From contig JAQBQB010000008.1 of NCBI GenBank assembly GCA_028287235.1, forward strand, positions 1 to 64,000: a stretch of DNA of 64,000 nucleotides. Direction: 5' to 3'. Below, one piece after another: positions 1-7,782 of this stretch. The translations under genes were made by a program, and so were the position numbers. The stretch is from Gemmatimonadota bacterium. Lineage in GTDB: Bacteria > Gemmatimonadota > Gemmatimonadetes > Gemmatimonadales > Gemmatimonadaceae. The notes beneath the pieces are model-generated. The model saw only the letters and a program-made list of their open reading frames with translations. It was not told the origin of the DNA and ran no database searches. Position 1 is the stretch's first letter; every line of letters starts with the position of its first letter.

Positions 1-402
1 GAGGTCGATACCTCGCTGCCGGGAGAACGCGTGGTGCGCGTCCTTGAGCGATTGGCCACGACACGCGGACTGCCGCGGGCGATCGTCTGTGACAACGGGC
101 CAGAGTTTCGTGGCGAAGCGCTCGATCGGTGGGCGGATCGCCGTGGCGTCGCCTTGCAATTCATCCAGCCCGGAAAGCCAATCCAGAACGCATTCGCCGA
201 AAGCTTCAACGGCCGGTTTCGTGACGAATGCCTCAACGAGAGCTGGTTCGTGAGCGTGCTCGATGCGCAGCAAACGATCGAGGCGTGGCGGATCGACTAC
301 AATGTCACTCGGCCGCACACCGGCCTCGCCGATCGAACTCCGGAGGAGTTTGCGAAGGAGCTCCTCATGCCCACAATTGCCCTGCACCAGTCACTGGACT
401 AA
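1..402 (+). CDS. IS3-family transposase OrfB, C-terminal part (cut by window edge)
   Basis: This is the catalytic C-terminal part of an IS3-family DDE transposase; the reading frame is open from base 1, so the start lies outside the window. The retroviral-integrase core is visible: CDNGPEF gives the second Asp, and FAESFNGRFRDECLN gives the Glu, with exactly 35 residues between them, the D35E spacing of the IS3 family. The tail (YNVTRPHTGLADRTPEEF) is also typical of OrfB. The enzyme would act on its own IS ends with OrfA. Whether the element is complete cannot be told from here. It lies immediately left of the first recognisable attC of the cassette array. Confidence 0.9.
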   Translation, partial: EVDTSLPGERVVRVLERLATTRGLPRAIVCDNGPEFRGEALDRWADRRGVALQFIQPGKPIQNAFAESFNGRFRDECLNESWFVSVLDAQQTIEAWRIDYNVTRPHTGLADRTPEEFAKELLMPTIALHQSLD

Positions 403-576
403 CAGCGTCTCTGGATCAGTGTTGGGTTTCACGTCATTGAAGTAACCCTTCGCCTCGATCCAAGCAGTGATGTCGGTCCACCGCGAACGGAGGAAGCGTG
501 GCGTCTGCGGCGCGACGCGCGGCACGGCCCACTACCGGAGGCAGTAGCGTGCGGCCTAAGGTAAATCGCTCTTGAT
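403..576. mobile_element. IS3 right end and residual DNA before the first attC
   Basis: After the transposase stop the sequence runs through GGTTTCACGTCA (about 425-436), whose reverse complement starts TGACGTGAAACC and suits an IS3 terminal repeat. A TGACGT end also opens the IS3 fragment near 12799. The remaining bases up to the attC hold no convincing ORF; they are probably the tail of a cassette interrupted by the IS. Confidence 0.5.
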
Positions 577-670
577 GTCTAACGAACGCTGAACTTGTCG
601 AGCGATCTGCAGAAGCTCGCTTCGCTCGCCCTTTATTTGACTCGCTCGCAAGTTAGCTGGGGCGTTAGGT
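577..670 (+). repeat. attC site 1
   Basis: Left end GTCTAAC (inverse core, RYYYAAC) and right end GTTAGGT (core, GTTRRRY) enclose two complementary arms (GAACTTG... and ...CAAGTTAGC) around a hairpin tip CTCGCTTCGCTCG. This is the imperfect palindrome of an integron attC. The cassette it closes is mostly lost to the IS3 element. Confidence 0.88.
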
Positions 671-697
671 AGCTAACGATTCACTCTTGCCGTCAGA

Positions 698-1132
698 TTG
701 ACTAAGCCCTCTGATTCCGCCGCTGACGTGCAGACCCTTCGGGAGCGCGCATATCTGATTCTCGAAGCCTTTGAGCAGCCCGAGCCAATCCCGACATTCG
801 CCCGCCTTCGGGAGGCGACTGCTCGGGCGACCCGCTTGAGCGATCTGCGGACCATCAATCGCGAGTTACGTGGTGCGATGGCCGGGCTAGATCAGTCGGC
901 GCTGGCTCAGCTGAGGAGGCGTTTGATCGAGCGATTCGGTCCCGACGTCAATCATGAGAAGGACAAGGTGGCAGCCGACAAAGCTCGCACTTGCGGGCGG
1001 ATTCGATCCGAACGCGAATATCGGGCGGTTCAGGCTTACGCGGACAGCATCGCCGCTGATGCCGAGTCGCGCGATGACTTCGACGCACTCGGCGCGCTCT
1101 TGGACGAGTACGCGTCGCGACCAGCTACCTAA
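698..1132 (+). CDS. Cassette protein of unknown function
   Basis: A 144-residue, charged, mostly helical soluble protein with no signal peptide or membrane segment; I do not recognise a family. The proposed start is TTG, the best available near the cassette start, and is uncertain. The TAA stop lies inside the left end (ACCTAAC) of the next attC. The gene fills the cassette that opens with GTTAGGT, and the cassette attC begins with its exact reverse complement, so gene and attC form one mobile unit. Coding is inferred from position and length rather than homology. Confidence 0.6.
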   Translation: MTKPSDSAADVQTLRERAYLILEAFEQPEPIPTFARLREATARATRLSDLRTINRELRGAMAGLDQSALAQLRRRLIERFGPDVNHEKDKVAADKARTCGRIRSEREYRAVQAYADSIAADAESRDDFDALGALLDEYASRPAT

Positions 1133-1226
1133 CGAACGCTGAAGCTGCCAAAGCAGCTATTGACTGTTTGCCGCTGCGCGGCAAACTCTTATTTGATTCC
1201 TTTGCAGCTTAGCTAGGGCGTTCGGC
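1127..1226 (+). repeat. attC site 2
   Basis: Left end ACCTAAC, right end GTTCGGC, with GAACGCTGAAGCTG and CAGCTTAGCT arms and a GTTTGCCGCTGCGCGGCAAAC tip hairpin split around GCTG. The right core has C in place of the first purine. The left end is the reverse complement of the GTTAGGT that opens the cassette. Confidence 0.9.
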
Positions 1227-1260
1227 TGCTATCCAAGCTCCTTTCACGTTCGAGGCCAGA

Positions 1261-2097
1261 ATGTCGTATTTCGGGCCATACTCGGACTTGTACGAATCCG
1301 AGCGCAATGAACTTCGCGGATTGCTTCGCCCATCCGCGGTTCGGACCAAGGCCGAGTACATACGATTGGCCCAGCTCAGCGAGCGCTTGGCTGCTCATGA
1401 AAGCGAGAGTAGCGACAAATGGTCAGATCGGCAGGCTGCCGAGCTCCATGCGCTCTTGACGGAATACAAGTCTCTTCGCCAAGAGAGCATGAATACCATC
1501 ACCCACCGTACTCAGGTCATGATGTTGGGTCTAGCCGCTGTCGGCGCGCTTGCCGGCGGAGCGATGACGAGCGTTGGGATATCGCAACGACCTGTGTTCG
1601 TTACCGCGGTGTTCTCTGGCGCCATACCCTTGTTTGCGGCGTTCGTGTTCCTCGCTTGGCTCAGTGAGGCCGTCCGCTCACATCGAGCTGGTTATTTCCT
1701 GGCATCCTGGTTGGAACCCCGCGTAAACGCCTTGCTGGGCAAGCTGACGCTCAGCTTTGAAGCCTCACTCTGGACGCGTCTATTGCCAAGGGATGAGCTG
1801 TGGGGCCCTTCGATGATGGCACTCGGGATCATGGGTCTCATCGCCCTGATGTCCCCGCTTCTCGGTCTCGTGATGAGTAATAGCCCATTTGGGCTTTGGG
1901 GCGGCAACCCGATCGCCGCAGTGTGGGTTCCGTGGCTCGGGCTCGCGTGCGTGGGAGCGTACGCCGTCACCCAGATGAAACGACTCAGGAATGAAGATCA
2001 GTTGATCGCGGCTGTGATCAGTAAAGACCGAGCAGAAGGCTCCAGCCATCGCGTGCCGAAATCGGTGTCGAGGCCCGAGCAGCCGAACGAACGCTGA
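1261..2097 (+). CDS. Cassette membrane protein, four predicted TM segments
   Basis: A 278-residue integral membrane protein. An N-terminal charged, probably coiled-coil region of about 75 residues precedes paired hydrophobic segments (about 85-105 and 115-135, then 180-205 and 215-235). I do not recognise the family; the layout resembles bacterial proteins with a cytosolic helical head and four TM helices. ATG start 35 nt after the attC core. The C-terminus (EQPNER) is encoded by the attC itself, whose GAACGAACGCTGA supplies the stop. The cassette opens with GTTCGGC and its attC begins GCCGAAC, an exact reverse complement. Confidence 0.75.
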   Translation: MSYFGPYSDLYESERNELRGLLRPSAVRTKAEYIRLAQLSERLAAHESESSDKWSDRQAAELHALLTEYKSLRQESMNTITHRTQVMMLGLAAVGALAGGAMTSVGISQRPVFVTAVFSGAIPLFAAFVFLAWLSEAVRSHRAGYFLASWLEPRVNALLGKLTLSFEASLWTRLLPRDELWGPSMMALGIMGLIALMSPLLGLVMSNSPFGLWGGNPIAAVWVPWLGLACVGAYAVTQMKRLRNEDQLIAAVISKDRAEGSSHRVPKSVSRPEQPNER

Positions 2098-2181
2098 AGC
2101 TGACAAGGAATCTGTGGATTGCGCGGGGCTGCGCCCCGCGCGCTTATTAGACTTCCTTGCAGCTTAGCTAGGGCGTTAGGC
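2082..2181 (+). repeat. attC site 3
   Basis: Left end GCCGAAC, right end GTTAGGC; arms GAACGCTGAAGCTGACAAGG and CCTTGCAGCTTAGCT are complementary, and the tip GCGCGGGGCTGCGCCCCGCGC is a strong hairpin. The site overlaps the last codons of the preceding gene. Confidence 0.92.
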
Positions 2182-2206
2182 GCACCAACACTCATCTCGA
2201 CGGTTC

Positions 2207-2743
2207 GTGGTAACTCCGGACTCCATTCGCTATCGACTTGTCTACGATGCCGCGGTTGCTGGCTATACAGACTGGTGGTTCCCCGCCGCCGGCCTAGTTT
2301 TGCTGGCCGTCTTCGGGATTGGGCTCTACGTGGCCCGCCGCGAGCGCAAGCCAATTGGCCGCGCCTGGGTATTCTACTTCGGCGTGCCGTTCGTGGCGCT
2401 TTGGGTGATCGCCGCGTTGGCAGGCACGTATACCAGTTATGCGTCGCTTCGTGACCGCCTACGCTCGGGACAGTTCGTGCCGGTTGAGGGCGTTGTCCAA
2501 GACTTTCAAGCCGGAGATAGCGGTGATCACCACCCTGAGAGCTGGGCGGTCGAGAGCAATGGGCAGCTCTATCGGTACAGCTACGTGCGATCTCAGCTTA
2601 CGCCTGGTTTTCGGTACGAGGCGGTGCACGGAGGTCCGGTTCGCCCTGGCCTTCATGTTCGCATTGCCGATGTAGCTGGCCTCATCGCGCGGCTTGAGAT
2701 CGCGGATTCAACGCTGTCTAATCGGGCGCCAAACAAACGCTGA
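2207..2743 (+). CDS. Cassette membrane protein with C-terminal soluble domain
   Basis: A 178-residue protein: two TM helices (about 20-42 and 55-77) followed by a beta-rich soluble domain with VEGVVQDFQ, YRYSYV, GGPVRPGLHVRI and IARLEI. This architecture recurs among hypothetical small membrane proteins, but no function is assigned. GTG start 25 nt after the attC core; no strong ribosome-binding site. The C-terminus APNKR comes from attC sequence, where the usual TAAC has become AAAC and the stop is the TGA in CGCTGA. Confidence 0.72.
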   Translation: MVTPDSIRYRLVYDAAVAGYTDWWFPAAGLVLLAVFGIGLYVARRERKPIGRAWVFYFGVPFVALWVIAALAGTYTSYASLRDRLRSGQFVPVEGVVQDFQAGDSGDHHPESWAVESNGQLYRYSYVRSQLTPGFRYEAVHGGPVRPGLHVRIADVAGLIARLEIADSTLSNRAPNKR

Positions 2744-2828
2744 AGCTGACAAGGAATCTGCGGATTGCGCAGGGCTGCGCCCCGCGCTCTTATTTTGACT
2801 TCCTTGCAGCTTAGCTAGGGCGTTAGAC
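2728..2828 (+). repeat. attC site 4
   Basis: Left end GCCAAAC (one change from GCCTAAC), right end GTTAGAC, with the common arms and a GCGCAGGGCTGCGCCCCGCGC tip. It closely resembles sites 3, 11 and 15. Confidence 0.9.
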
Positions 2829-2843
2829 GGCTATCAGGCACCT

Positions 2844-3361
2844 ATGAAAAGCAAGACCGCCGCAGAGTTTCTCGCCGAGTTGCGCGCCAATCCCGAATGG
2901 GTGAAACAACGGGCCGACGCCGATCGGGATCTCGCTGAGAGGGTCGCGACCTACGACGCCGACCAGCTCGAGTTAATCAAAGTGATTCGAGCTGTCGGCT
3001 ACGACATTGATTCCGTCTACGATCTAATCAATAACACGCCTCATCCGGTGCTTGGCCGCCGCTTTCTCGGTCCGTACCCGGCGGCGTATCCGATCCTCGT
3101 CCGTCATCTGTCGCTTCCGTAAGTACCGAGAATTCGTGAAGGAATCGTGCGGGCTTTGACAGTGAAAGACAGTGGCCGTACAGTCGAAGACGCTCTCTTG
3201 GCCGCCTTCGATAGGGAAGTCATTCACACATGCGTTGGGTGATAGCGAATGCGTTGCGAACAGCTATGCCATATCATCGGCGCAAGAAGTATCCTGAAAT
3301 TGCCGTCGCGCTCCGCTGGTCCGGATCAGAGCTCGTCCCCAAGCCGTCTAACGAACGCTGA
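2844..3361 (+). pseudogene. Cassette gene, HEAT-repeat-like helical protein, broken
   Basis: The first 92 residues (ATG, MKSKTAAEFL...) end at a TAA, but the same frame continues beyond it with VPRIREGIVRALTVKD and VEDALLAAFD. After a frame change near 3225 it resumes as MRWVIANALRTAMP, KKYPEIAVALRW and a PSNER tail from the attC. Together these read as one helical protein of about 170 residues with HEAT-like or immunity-protein-like character. One nonsense codon and one frameshift therefore inactivate it. Family assignment is from pattern only. The cassette boundary GTTAGAC and the attC start GTCTAAC match. Confidence 0.6.
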
Positions 3362-3409
3362 AGCTGACGGGCGATCGATTGAATTGTGCGCGCTGAGCGC
3401 GCACTGCGA
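3346..3409 (+). repeat. Left half of an attC (site 5a)
   Basis: GTCTAAC, the GAACGCTGAAGCTGACGGGCG arm and the tip GTGCGCGCTGAGCGCGCAC are present, but the right arm and core are missing. What follows is an unrelated reading-frame tail (ending CCHLGAVI) and then a second complete attC, so a deletion has joined this half site to the next cassette. Confidence 0.8.
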
Positions 3410-3455
3410 CGACGTTTCGCTGGATCGATCCCCATGCTGCCATCTCGGTGCGGTC

Positions 3456-3555
3456 ATCTAGCGAACGCTGAAACTGACAAGGAATTTGCGGATTGCGCCG
3501 GGCTACGCCCGGCGCTCTTATTAGACTTCCTTGCAGCTGAGCTAGGGCGTTAGCC
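3456..3555 (+). repeat. attC site 5b
   Basis: Left end ATCTAGC is degenerate; the GAACGCTGAAACTGACAAGG and CCTTGCAGCTGAGCT arms and the right end GTTAGCC are intact. It closes a cassette whose 5' part was deleted. Confidence 0.86.
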
Positions 3556-3580
3556 AGCGACACGCGTTGTGTGAGGTCGA

Positions 3581-4096
3581 GTGACTTTGCTTCGAGTTGC
3601 GAGGATCGGCGCCGCAGGACTGTTCCTATTGGTAGCATGCCGACCATCTCGGCCCTCACCTAATGCCCAAAACTGGGACGCCTGGCCCATGATGGGTGCC
3701 GAGATACCGCCACAGGTAGAGCTATCTGGTCGAATTGAGCAGTCAGATTCTGCCGACAAGCGACTTCAGGGCATCCTAACCTTTCGCAACGGTGGATCGG
3801 ACAGCACTCGGATAGAGTTCGGCGCCTGTTCATTCGGGCTCCGACTCTATTCCAGCGCCTTGCTCGATCGCGTACCGGTTTGGGATGATCGCCTCAAGCC
3901 ACACGTGGTTTGTACTTTGATTGGCCATCAGATTGTTCTTGGGCCACGGGAGCAGCAGAATTACGTCGTGACGAGGGTTTCAAGCCTACTTGCGCGAACT
4001 CCTACGCCTGGTACGTATCGCGCCGCCATTACTTGGCGCCCGGCTTACGACGCGCCGGTGCGCGTCATTCTCGCGGGGAACCTCGTCCTCCGCTGA
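3581..4096 (+). CDS. Cassette lipoprotein of unknown function
   Basis: A 171-residue predicted lipoprotein: hydrophobic leader followed by a lipobox (LFLLVAC, Cys near residue 20), then a beta-rich domain. The pattern of a charged strand pair around LTFRNGG, FGLRLY, LGPREQQNY and TPGTYRAAITW resembles the BsuPI-like immunoglobulin fold seen in small exported proteins, which is a tentative match. GTG start 26 nt after the attC core. The stop precedes the attC by 26 nt. Confidence 0.72.
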   Translation: MTLLRVARIGAAGLFLLVACRPSRPSPNAQNWDAWPMMGAEIPPQVELSGRIEQSDSADKRLQGILTFRNGGSDSTRIEFGACSFGLRLYSSALLDRVPVWDDRLKPHVVCTLIGHQIVLGPREQQNYVVTRVSSLLARTPTPGTYRAAITWRPAYDAPVRVILAGNLVLR

Positions 4097-4122
4097 GCGC
4101 CAATGAGTGTCTACAAGCCGCT

Positions 4123-4223
4123 GGCTAATGAACGTTGAAGCTGACGAACGATTTTCGGAATTGCGCGGGCTTCGCCCGCGCTTCTTATTTGGCTCGTTCG
4201 CACCTTTAGCTAGGGCGTTAGCC
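4123..4223 (+). repeat. attC site 6
   Basis: Left end GGCTAAT (last C changed to T), right end GTTAGCC, arms GAACGTTGAAGCTGACGAACG and CGTTCGCACCTTTAGCT, tip GCGCGGGCTTCGCCCGCGC. Confidence 0.87.
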
Positions 4224-4267
4224 AGACATCCGCGCGCCGCTGAATGGCCATTCGACACGGAGGGCAC

Positions 4268-4462
4268 ATGGAAGATTCCACGTTCCGTCCACCAGCCGTC
4301 ACAATCGACTGTCCGCGATGCGGTGCTGTCGCTGATTGGCATCCGCCCGCGATCAAGGCAGGAGCAACTGGCTGGCAACTCGACTACGAGTGCGGTAACA
4401 CTCATCGCCTTACCGTCTTCGTTAAGCCGAAAGCCAGTCGAGATCTCGACCATGCTGGCTAA
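4268..4462 (+). CDS. Small cassette protein with a CPRCG zinc-binding motif
   Basis: A 64-residue protein with CPRCG near the N-terminus and a later Cys in YECGNTH, a possible zinc-ribbon-like site although only three Cys and a nearby His are seen. No export signal. The ATG chosen is preceded by GGAGG five bases upstream, the clearest ribosome-binding site in the array; an in-frame ATG 24 nt earlier is less likely. The TAA stop is inside the attC left end. Function unknown. Confidence 0.68.
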   Translation: MEDSTFRPPAVTIDCPRCGAVADWHPPAIKAGATGWQLDYECGNTHRLTVFVKPKASRDLDHAG

Positions 4463-4576
4463 CGAACGCTGGAGCTGAGGAGTTCTGCATCCCGATAGGA
4501 TGGCGCCCGCCACTATCTCGATTTAGTCTCTTGGTATCGCCCCTTGGGGGCTCGCAGCTTAGCTAGGGTGTCAGAT
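4457..4576 (+). repeat. attC site 7 (longer, divergent)
   Basis: Left end GGCTAAC matches the GTTAGCC that opens its cassette. The right end is GTCAGAT, a mutated core, and the 120-bp body lacks the usual tip hairpin, though CTCGCAGCTTAGCTAGGG at the right is typical. Probably poorly recombinogenic. Confidence 0.75.
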
Positions 4577-4603
4577 GGCAAACTCCATTCGAGGGCGCTT
4601 TGC

Positions 4604-5116
4604 ATGCATAAGACACTCATATGGTTGTGCGCGCTGCTTCTATCGGCTCACCGCTTGCCAGCGCAAGCGCTCCCCGCCGACTCCCTCTTTGACCGTCTGA
4701 TCGGCCACTGGGTGCTTCGCGGCACCATCGCCCGGCAGCAGACGACGCATGATGTCACCTTCGACTGGATGCTCGGGCGCGCGTACGTACAGATGCATGA
4801 GGTGTCGCGCGAGCGCGGGGCCAACGGTTCGCCAGCCTATGAGGCAATCGTCCTGTTCGGCCGCGATCCGCGGACGGGCGAGTATGGCTGCCTGTGGCTC
4901 GACAACACGGGCGCGACGGCGTTCGATCCAGCTGGCACTGGCCGTGGCAGCGTGACCGGCGACTCCGTACCCTTTCTTTTCCACTATACCGCCACCGATC
5001 GCTTCCACACGACCTTCGTGTACAACCGGGCGAGCGACTCCTGGCAGTGGCACATGGACAACGACAGCTCAGGCGTGCGTCGGCCTTTTGCGCGAGTGAC
5101 GCTGACCCGGCGCTAG
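4604..5116 (+). CDS. Cassette secreted protein, DUF1579/lipocalin-like
   Basis: A 170-residue exported protein: signal peptide MHKTLIWLCALLLSAHRLPAQ, then a domain beginning FDRLIGHWVLRG and continuing through strands GRAYVQMHEV, AIVLFGRD and VPFLFHYT. The GxW start and beta-strand run resemble DUF1579-type, lipocalin-like domains; no catalytic residues can be named. The start was placed at the ATG after the attC, because the longer frame would begin inside the recombination site. Its attC (site 8) does not match the opening core of the cassette, so the two may have been joined by deletion. Confidence 0.7.
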   Translation: MHKTLIWLCALLLSAHRLPAQALPADSLFDRLIGHWVLRGTIARQQTTHDVTFDWMLGRAYVQMHEVSRERGANGSPAYEAIVLFGRDPRTGEYGCLWLDNTGATAFDPAGTGRGSVTGDSVPFLFHYTATDRFHTTFVYNRASDSWQWHMDNDSSGVRRPFARVTLTRR

Positions 5117-5146
5117 CGCGCTTCGGCGGCGTCGTGACCGTTTGCC

Positions 5147-5237
5147 ACCTAACGAACGTTGCAGCTGACAAGCACTTTTCGGATGCGGCATCGCCGCATG
5201 GTGATAGCGTGCTTGCAGCTGAACTAGGGCGTTAGGC
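5147..5237 (+). repeat. attC site 8
   Basis: Left end ACCTAAC, right end GTTAGGC, arms GAACGTTGCAGCTGACAAGC and GCTTGCAGCTGAACT, tip ATGCGGCATCGCCGCAT. Confidence 0.88.
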
Positions 5238-5239
5238 CG

Positions 5240-5647
5240 ATGCACACCCCTTCGATGACACAGCCTGCGTCGATTACGTCTCGTTCGCGACCACTCCCGG
5301 CAACGGGGCGCCTTGGCATTCTCTCGGCCTATTTCACGCTTTACGCCATCGGTGGAGGCGTCGTGACGGTTGGGGCGCTCGTCGCGGCGTTGTGGCCCAG
5401 CCTCGGCTGGCAGACGATCCCCGCCAACCCGCTCCTCGCTGCCGCGGGCGGCGCACTGCTTACTGCGGGCTTCATCCGCACCGACCGACTCCTCCGGCGG
5501 CGCCAGCGCGCTGGCCTACACTTGGCTGCCTTCTGTCTCGCCGGCGCGCTCGCGTCGTCGGTCGCGGGCGGGTGGAACTGGATCGCCACGGGAATACCGC
5601 TCCTCGGGCTCGTTCTCTGCGCCAGCGTTTGGCGACACCTCGACTGA
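5240..5647 (+). CDS. Cassette membrane protein, four TM helices
   Basis: A 135-residue hydrophobic protein with four predicted TM segments (about 27-52, 65-82, 92-110 and 113-130) and a basic loop DRLLRRRQR after the second. Two ATG starts are possible, the first only 3 nt after the attC core and the second 15 nt later. No family recognised. The IS481-family element was inserted between this gene and its attC, about 30 nt after the stop codon. Confidence 0.68.
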   Translation: MHTPSMTQPASITSRSRPLPATGRLGILSAYFTLYAIGGGVVTVGALVAALWPSLGWQTIPANPLLAAAGGALLTAGFIRTDRLLRRRQRAGLHLAAFCLAGALASSVAGGWNWIATGIPLLGLVLCASVWRHLD

Positions 5648-5679
5648 GCCCGACGTCATGCCGCGGTGACCAGCCGGGA

Positions 5680-6833
5680 TGATGGGTAACACTGTAGTCC
5701 GGCAACATGGGTAACACTGTTGGTTACCCCGTGATGATGTAATCGCGTTCGTCGAACGTCGCCAGCAACACGCTGTTGAAGTGGATGGCCCAGATTCCGT
5801 CGTCAGTCTCTTCCAGGCCGATGTGTTGATCGACCATCGCATTGGCTAAGTACAGCAGCCTGTGCTGAAAGCGAAATGTCCCGCCGGTGGTGATCTTCTT
5901 GACGAGACAGTGGCGCGGATACTCGAGCGGCGGGAGCCGCTCGGGGTAGGGGCGCGGTGAATCGACGTAGTGTGATGCCGGCGTGTCTTGGCCGAGCCGC
6001 TCGTGCGGGCGCTCGGTGTTGTACTCCCGCTGAAAGGCATCGAAGTTCCGCTGCTGCGCGGCGCAGCTCGCCCGGACCGGTTTGATCGCTTGGCGCTTGA
6101 GCGTCCGGTGCATGCGTTCGTGGGCGCCGTTGTCCTGTGGACAGCCCGGCCGACTGCGCTGATGCACGATCCCTCAGCGCATCCACCACACGTTGAGATA
6201 CGAGAGGCCGTGAATCGCCTGCGTGGCGAACGGTAAGCCATGCTCGTGAAACGCGCGCTCGAAGACCGGGCGCGCCGTGACGGTGTGCGTCGAGAGCAGG
6301 CCGCGGCACGCGAGGAGAAATCGGGTGTGTTGATCGGCGATCGTCAGCGGATAGCAATAGGTGCGATCGCCCGTGCGAAACTGGCCTTTGAAGTCGGCGG
6401 TCCACAGATCATTCGGCGCGACCGTGCTCGGCGCCGGCCAGTCGTGAATGCGGGGGTGTCGAGCCGCCAGCACCGTAAGCAACTTGCGCGCTCCCCAAAA
6501 CGGGTGGGCCTCGCGGGCGGTGACGAGGAGCTCGGCCATCGCCTCGGCGATCTTGTGGGGACAATGGTGTGGCGCGCGGCTGCGATCGGTGAGGCCGCGG
6601 CGACCATCGGTGTCGTACCGCGCGAGCCACTTGTAGCCGATCCGGCGGCTGACGCCGTAGCGGGCACACCGCTCGCTCATCGTGAATCGATCGCTCAGCG
6701 CGTCGCGCACGAACTGCAGGCGTTCTTCCGTGGGTGCTGTCTCCTTCCACGGCATCCCAGACCTCGCTCATTCGAGTCCTGTGATGCAGGTTAGAGTGTT
6801 ACCCATGTTCCCGGACTACTCTGTTACCTATGT
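5680..6833 (-). mobile_element. IS481-family insertion sequence, defective
   Basis: The ends are imperfect inverted repeats of about 40 bp: each contains GTAGTCCGG and ACATGGGTAACACT in the same order (5680-5720 and the complement of 6793-6833). It carries a single minus-strand transposase gene. It sits inside a gene cassette and separates the membrane-protein gene from its attC. Direct target duplications are not clear; CCGGG occurs on both flanks. Confidence 0.85.
5724..6755 (-). pseudogene. IS481-family transposase, inactive
   Basis: The N-terminal helix-turn-helix (MSERCARYGVSRRIGYKW) and the integrase core (NDLWTADFKGQF, first Asp; PQDNGAHERMHRTLK, last Glu) identify an IS481-type transposase. 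Two lesions are visible. A TGA interrupts the frame right after NVWWMR, where the family has a tryptophan (RWGI). And the stretch between HGLP and PFATQ lacks about eight residues that normally hold the second catalytic Asp in an SDNG-type motif. Either would abolish activity. Both parts are in one frame, so it is a nonsense mutation plus an in-frame deletion, not a frameshift. Confidence 0.88.
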
Positions 6834-6853
6834 ACCCGGGCTGTACCCGGTCG

Positions 6854-6946
6854 GTCTAACGATCGTTGCACTTGACGAGCAATTTAAGATTGCTCGCTTC
6901 GCTCGCTTTTGTTTGATTTGCTCGCAAGTGAACTTGGGCGTTAGCC
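6854..6946 (+). repeat. attC site 9
   Basis: Left end GTCTAAC, right end GTTAGCC, arms GTTGCACTTGACGAGC and GCTCGCAAGTGAACT, tip CTCGCTTCGCTCG. It begins about 20 nt right of the IS481 element. Confidence 0.88.
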
Positions 6947-6972
6947 TGCGAACGTCTCTCTAGATTAGGCCA

Positions 6973-7506
6973 GTGCCGTCGTCTATCGCACATGCTGCGG
7001 TCGCGGTCATCGCGAATCCGGTCCTTGACCGCGCCGATCGGACGCGCGCTGCAGTGTGCTTGGCCGCCACCGCGGCTGTCGCGCCAGACCTCGACACCGT
7101 CGAATGGGTTTTCCACGGTGGTCGCGGTCCGCTGTCACCCGGGCATCGCGGCGTCTCCCATTCGCTAGCCGTGGCGGTCGGTGCGGCAGCGGTGATGACG
7201 ATCCTCTGGCATTGGCGTCGGCCACTTCGATCCCCAGCTCGAGCGTTCAGCTACTTCGCCCTCGTTATCGCCTCGCATGGCCTGCTCGATTCTCTCGCCA
7301 GCTATGGAAGCGGGATCGCACTGCTCGCACCGTTCTCCGCGCGACGCTTCAGCACTCCCTGGTCTCTCTTCGATGGGCCACTGTCCGAAATGCTCTGTCT
7401 CTGGCTCCCGGCGCTCGTGTTCATTCGCCTAAACATCGGCGGCTTTCGAACAGGACAAGTCGCGGTCGCCGCGATTGACTCGCCCACATCTCGACCAGCA
7501 GGCTAA
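6973..7506 (+). CDS. Cassette membrane protein, YdjM/DUF457-like metal-dependent hydrolase family
   Basis: A 177-residue membrane protein of the YdjM (LexA-binding, membrane-bound metal-dependent hydrolase) family. Conserved motifs are in order: IAHAA at the N-terminus, APDLDTVEW, GHRGVSHSL, ASHGLLDSLASYG and LLAPFSARRF. The His and Asp residues in these blocks form the presumed metal site near the membrane. GTG start; no clear ribosome-binding site. The TAA is inside the attC left end. The opening core GTTAGCC and attC left end GGCTAAC are exact reverse complements. YdjM of E. coli is SOS-controlled, but no LexA box is evident here. Confidence 0.85.
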   Translation: MPSSIAHAAVAVIANPVLDRADRTRAAVCLAATAAVAPDLDTVEWVFHGGRGPLSPGHRGVSHSLAVAVGAAAVMTILWHWRRPLRSPARAFSYFALVIASHGLLDSLASYGSGIALLAPFSARRFSTPWSLFDGPLSEMLCLWLPALVFIRLNIGGFRTGQVAVAAIDSPTSRPAG

Positions 7507-7599
7507 CGAATGCTGAAGCTGACGAGCGAGCTATTGAATGGTGCTCGCTTCGCGAGCACTCTTATATGATTCCCTCGCAGCTGAGCTCAGGCGTTAGAC
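7501..7599 (+). repeat. attC site 10
   Basis: Left end GGCTAAC, right end GTTAGAC, arms GAATGCTGAAGCTGACGAGC and CTCGCAGCTGAGCT, tip GTGCTCGCTTCGCGAGCAC. Confidence 0.9.
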
Positions 7600-7782
7600 G
7601 CCAAACGACCCACTCATCAGGGACGGCGACACCGGCGACCGGCTGGTCGCAACGCCCGTCGTCACCGCGCGGTCGCCATCCTCTCCCCCGACAACGGCCT
7701 GACTTTCCGAGCCACGGTCAGTGGACCCTGCTTCGCGACCCGGCAATCGGACAGGTATCTTCCGTGATCACCTGGAGCCGCC

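Noticed and set aside
4544-4603. Upstream start for the secreted DUF1579-like cassette protein
   Set aside because: The extra 20 codons lie within attC 7 and would hide the signal peptide.
5803-6405. A 200-residue second minus-strand frame inside the IS481 element
   Set aside because: Arg/Pro-rich shadow frame; the transposase motifs DFKG and DNGAHERMH are in the other frame on both sides of the stop.
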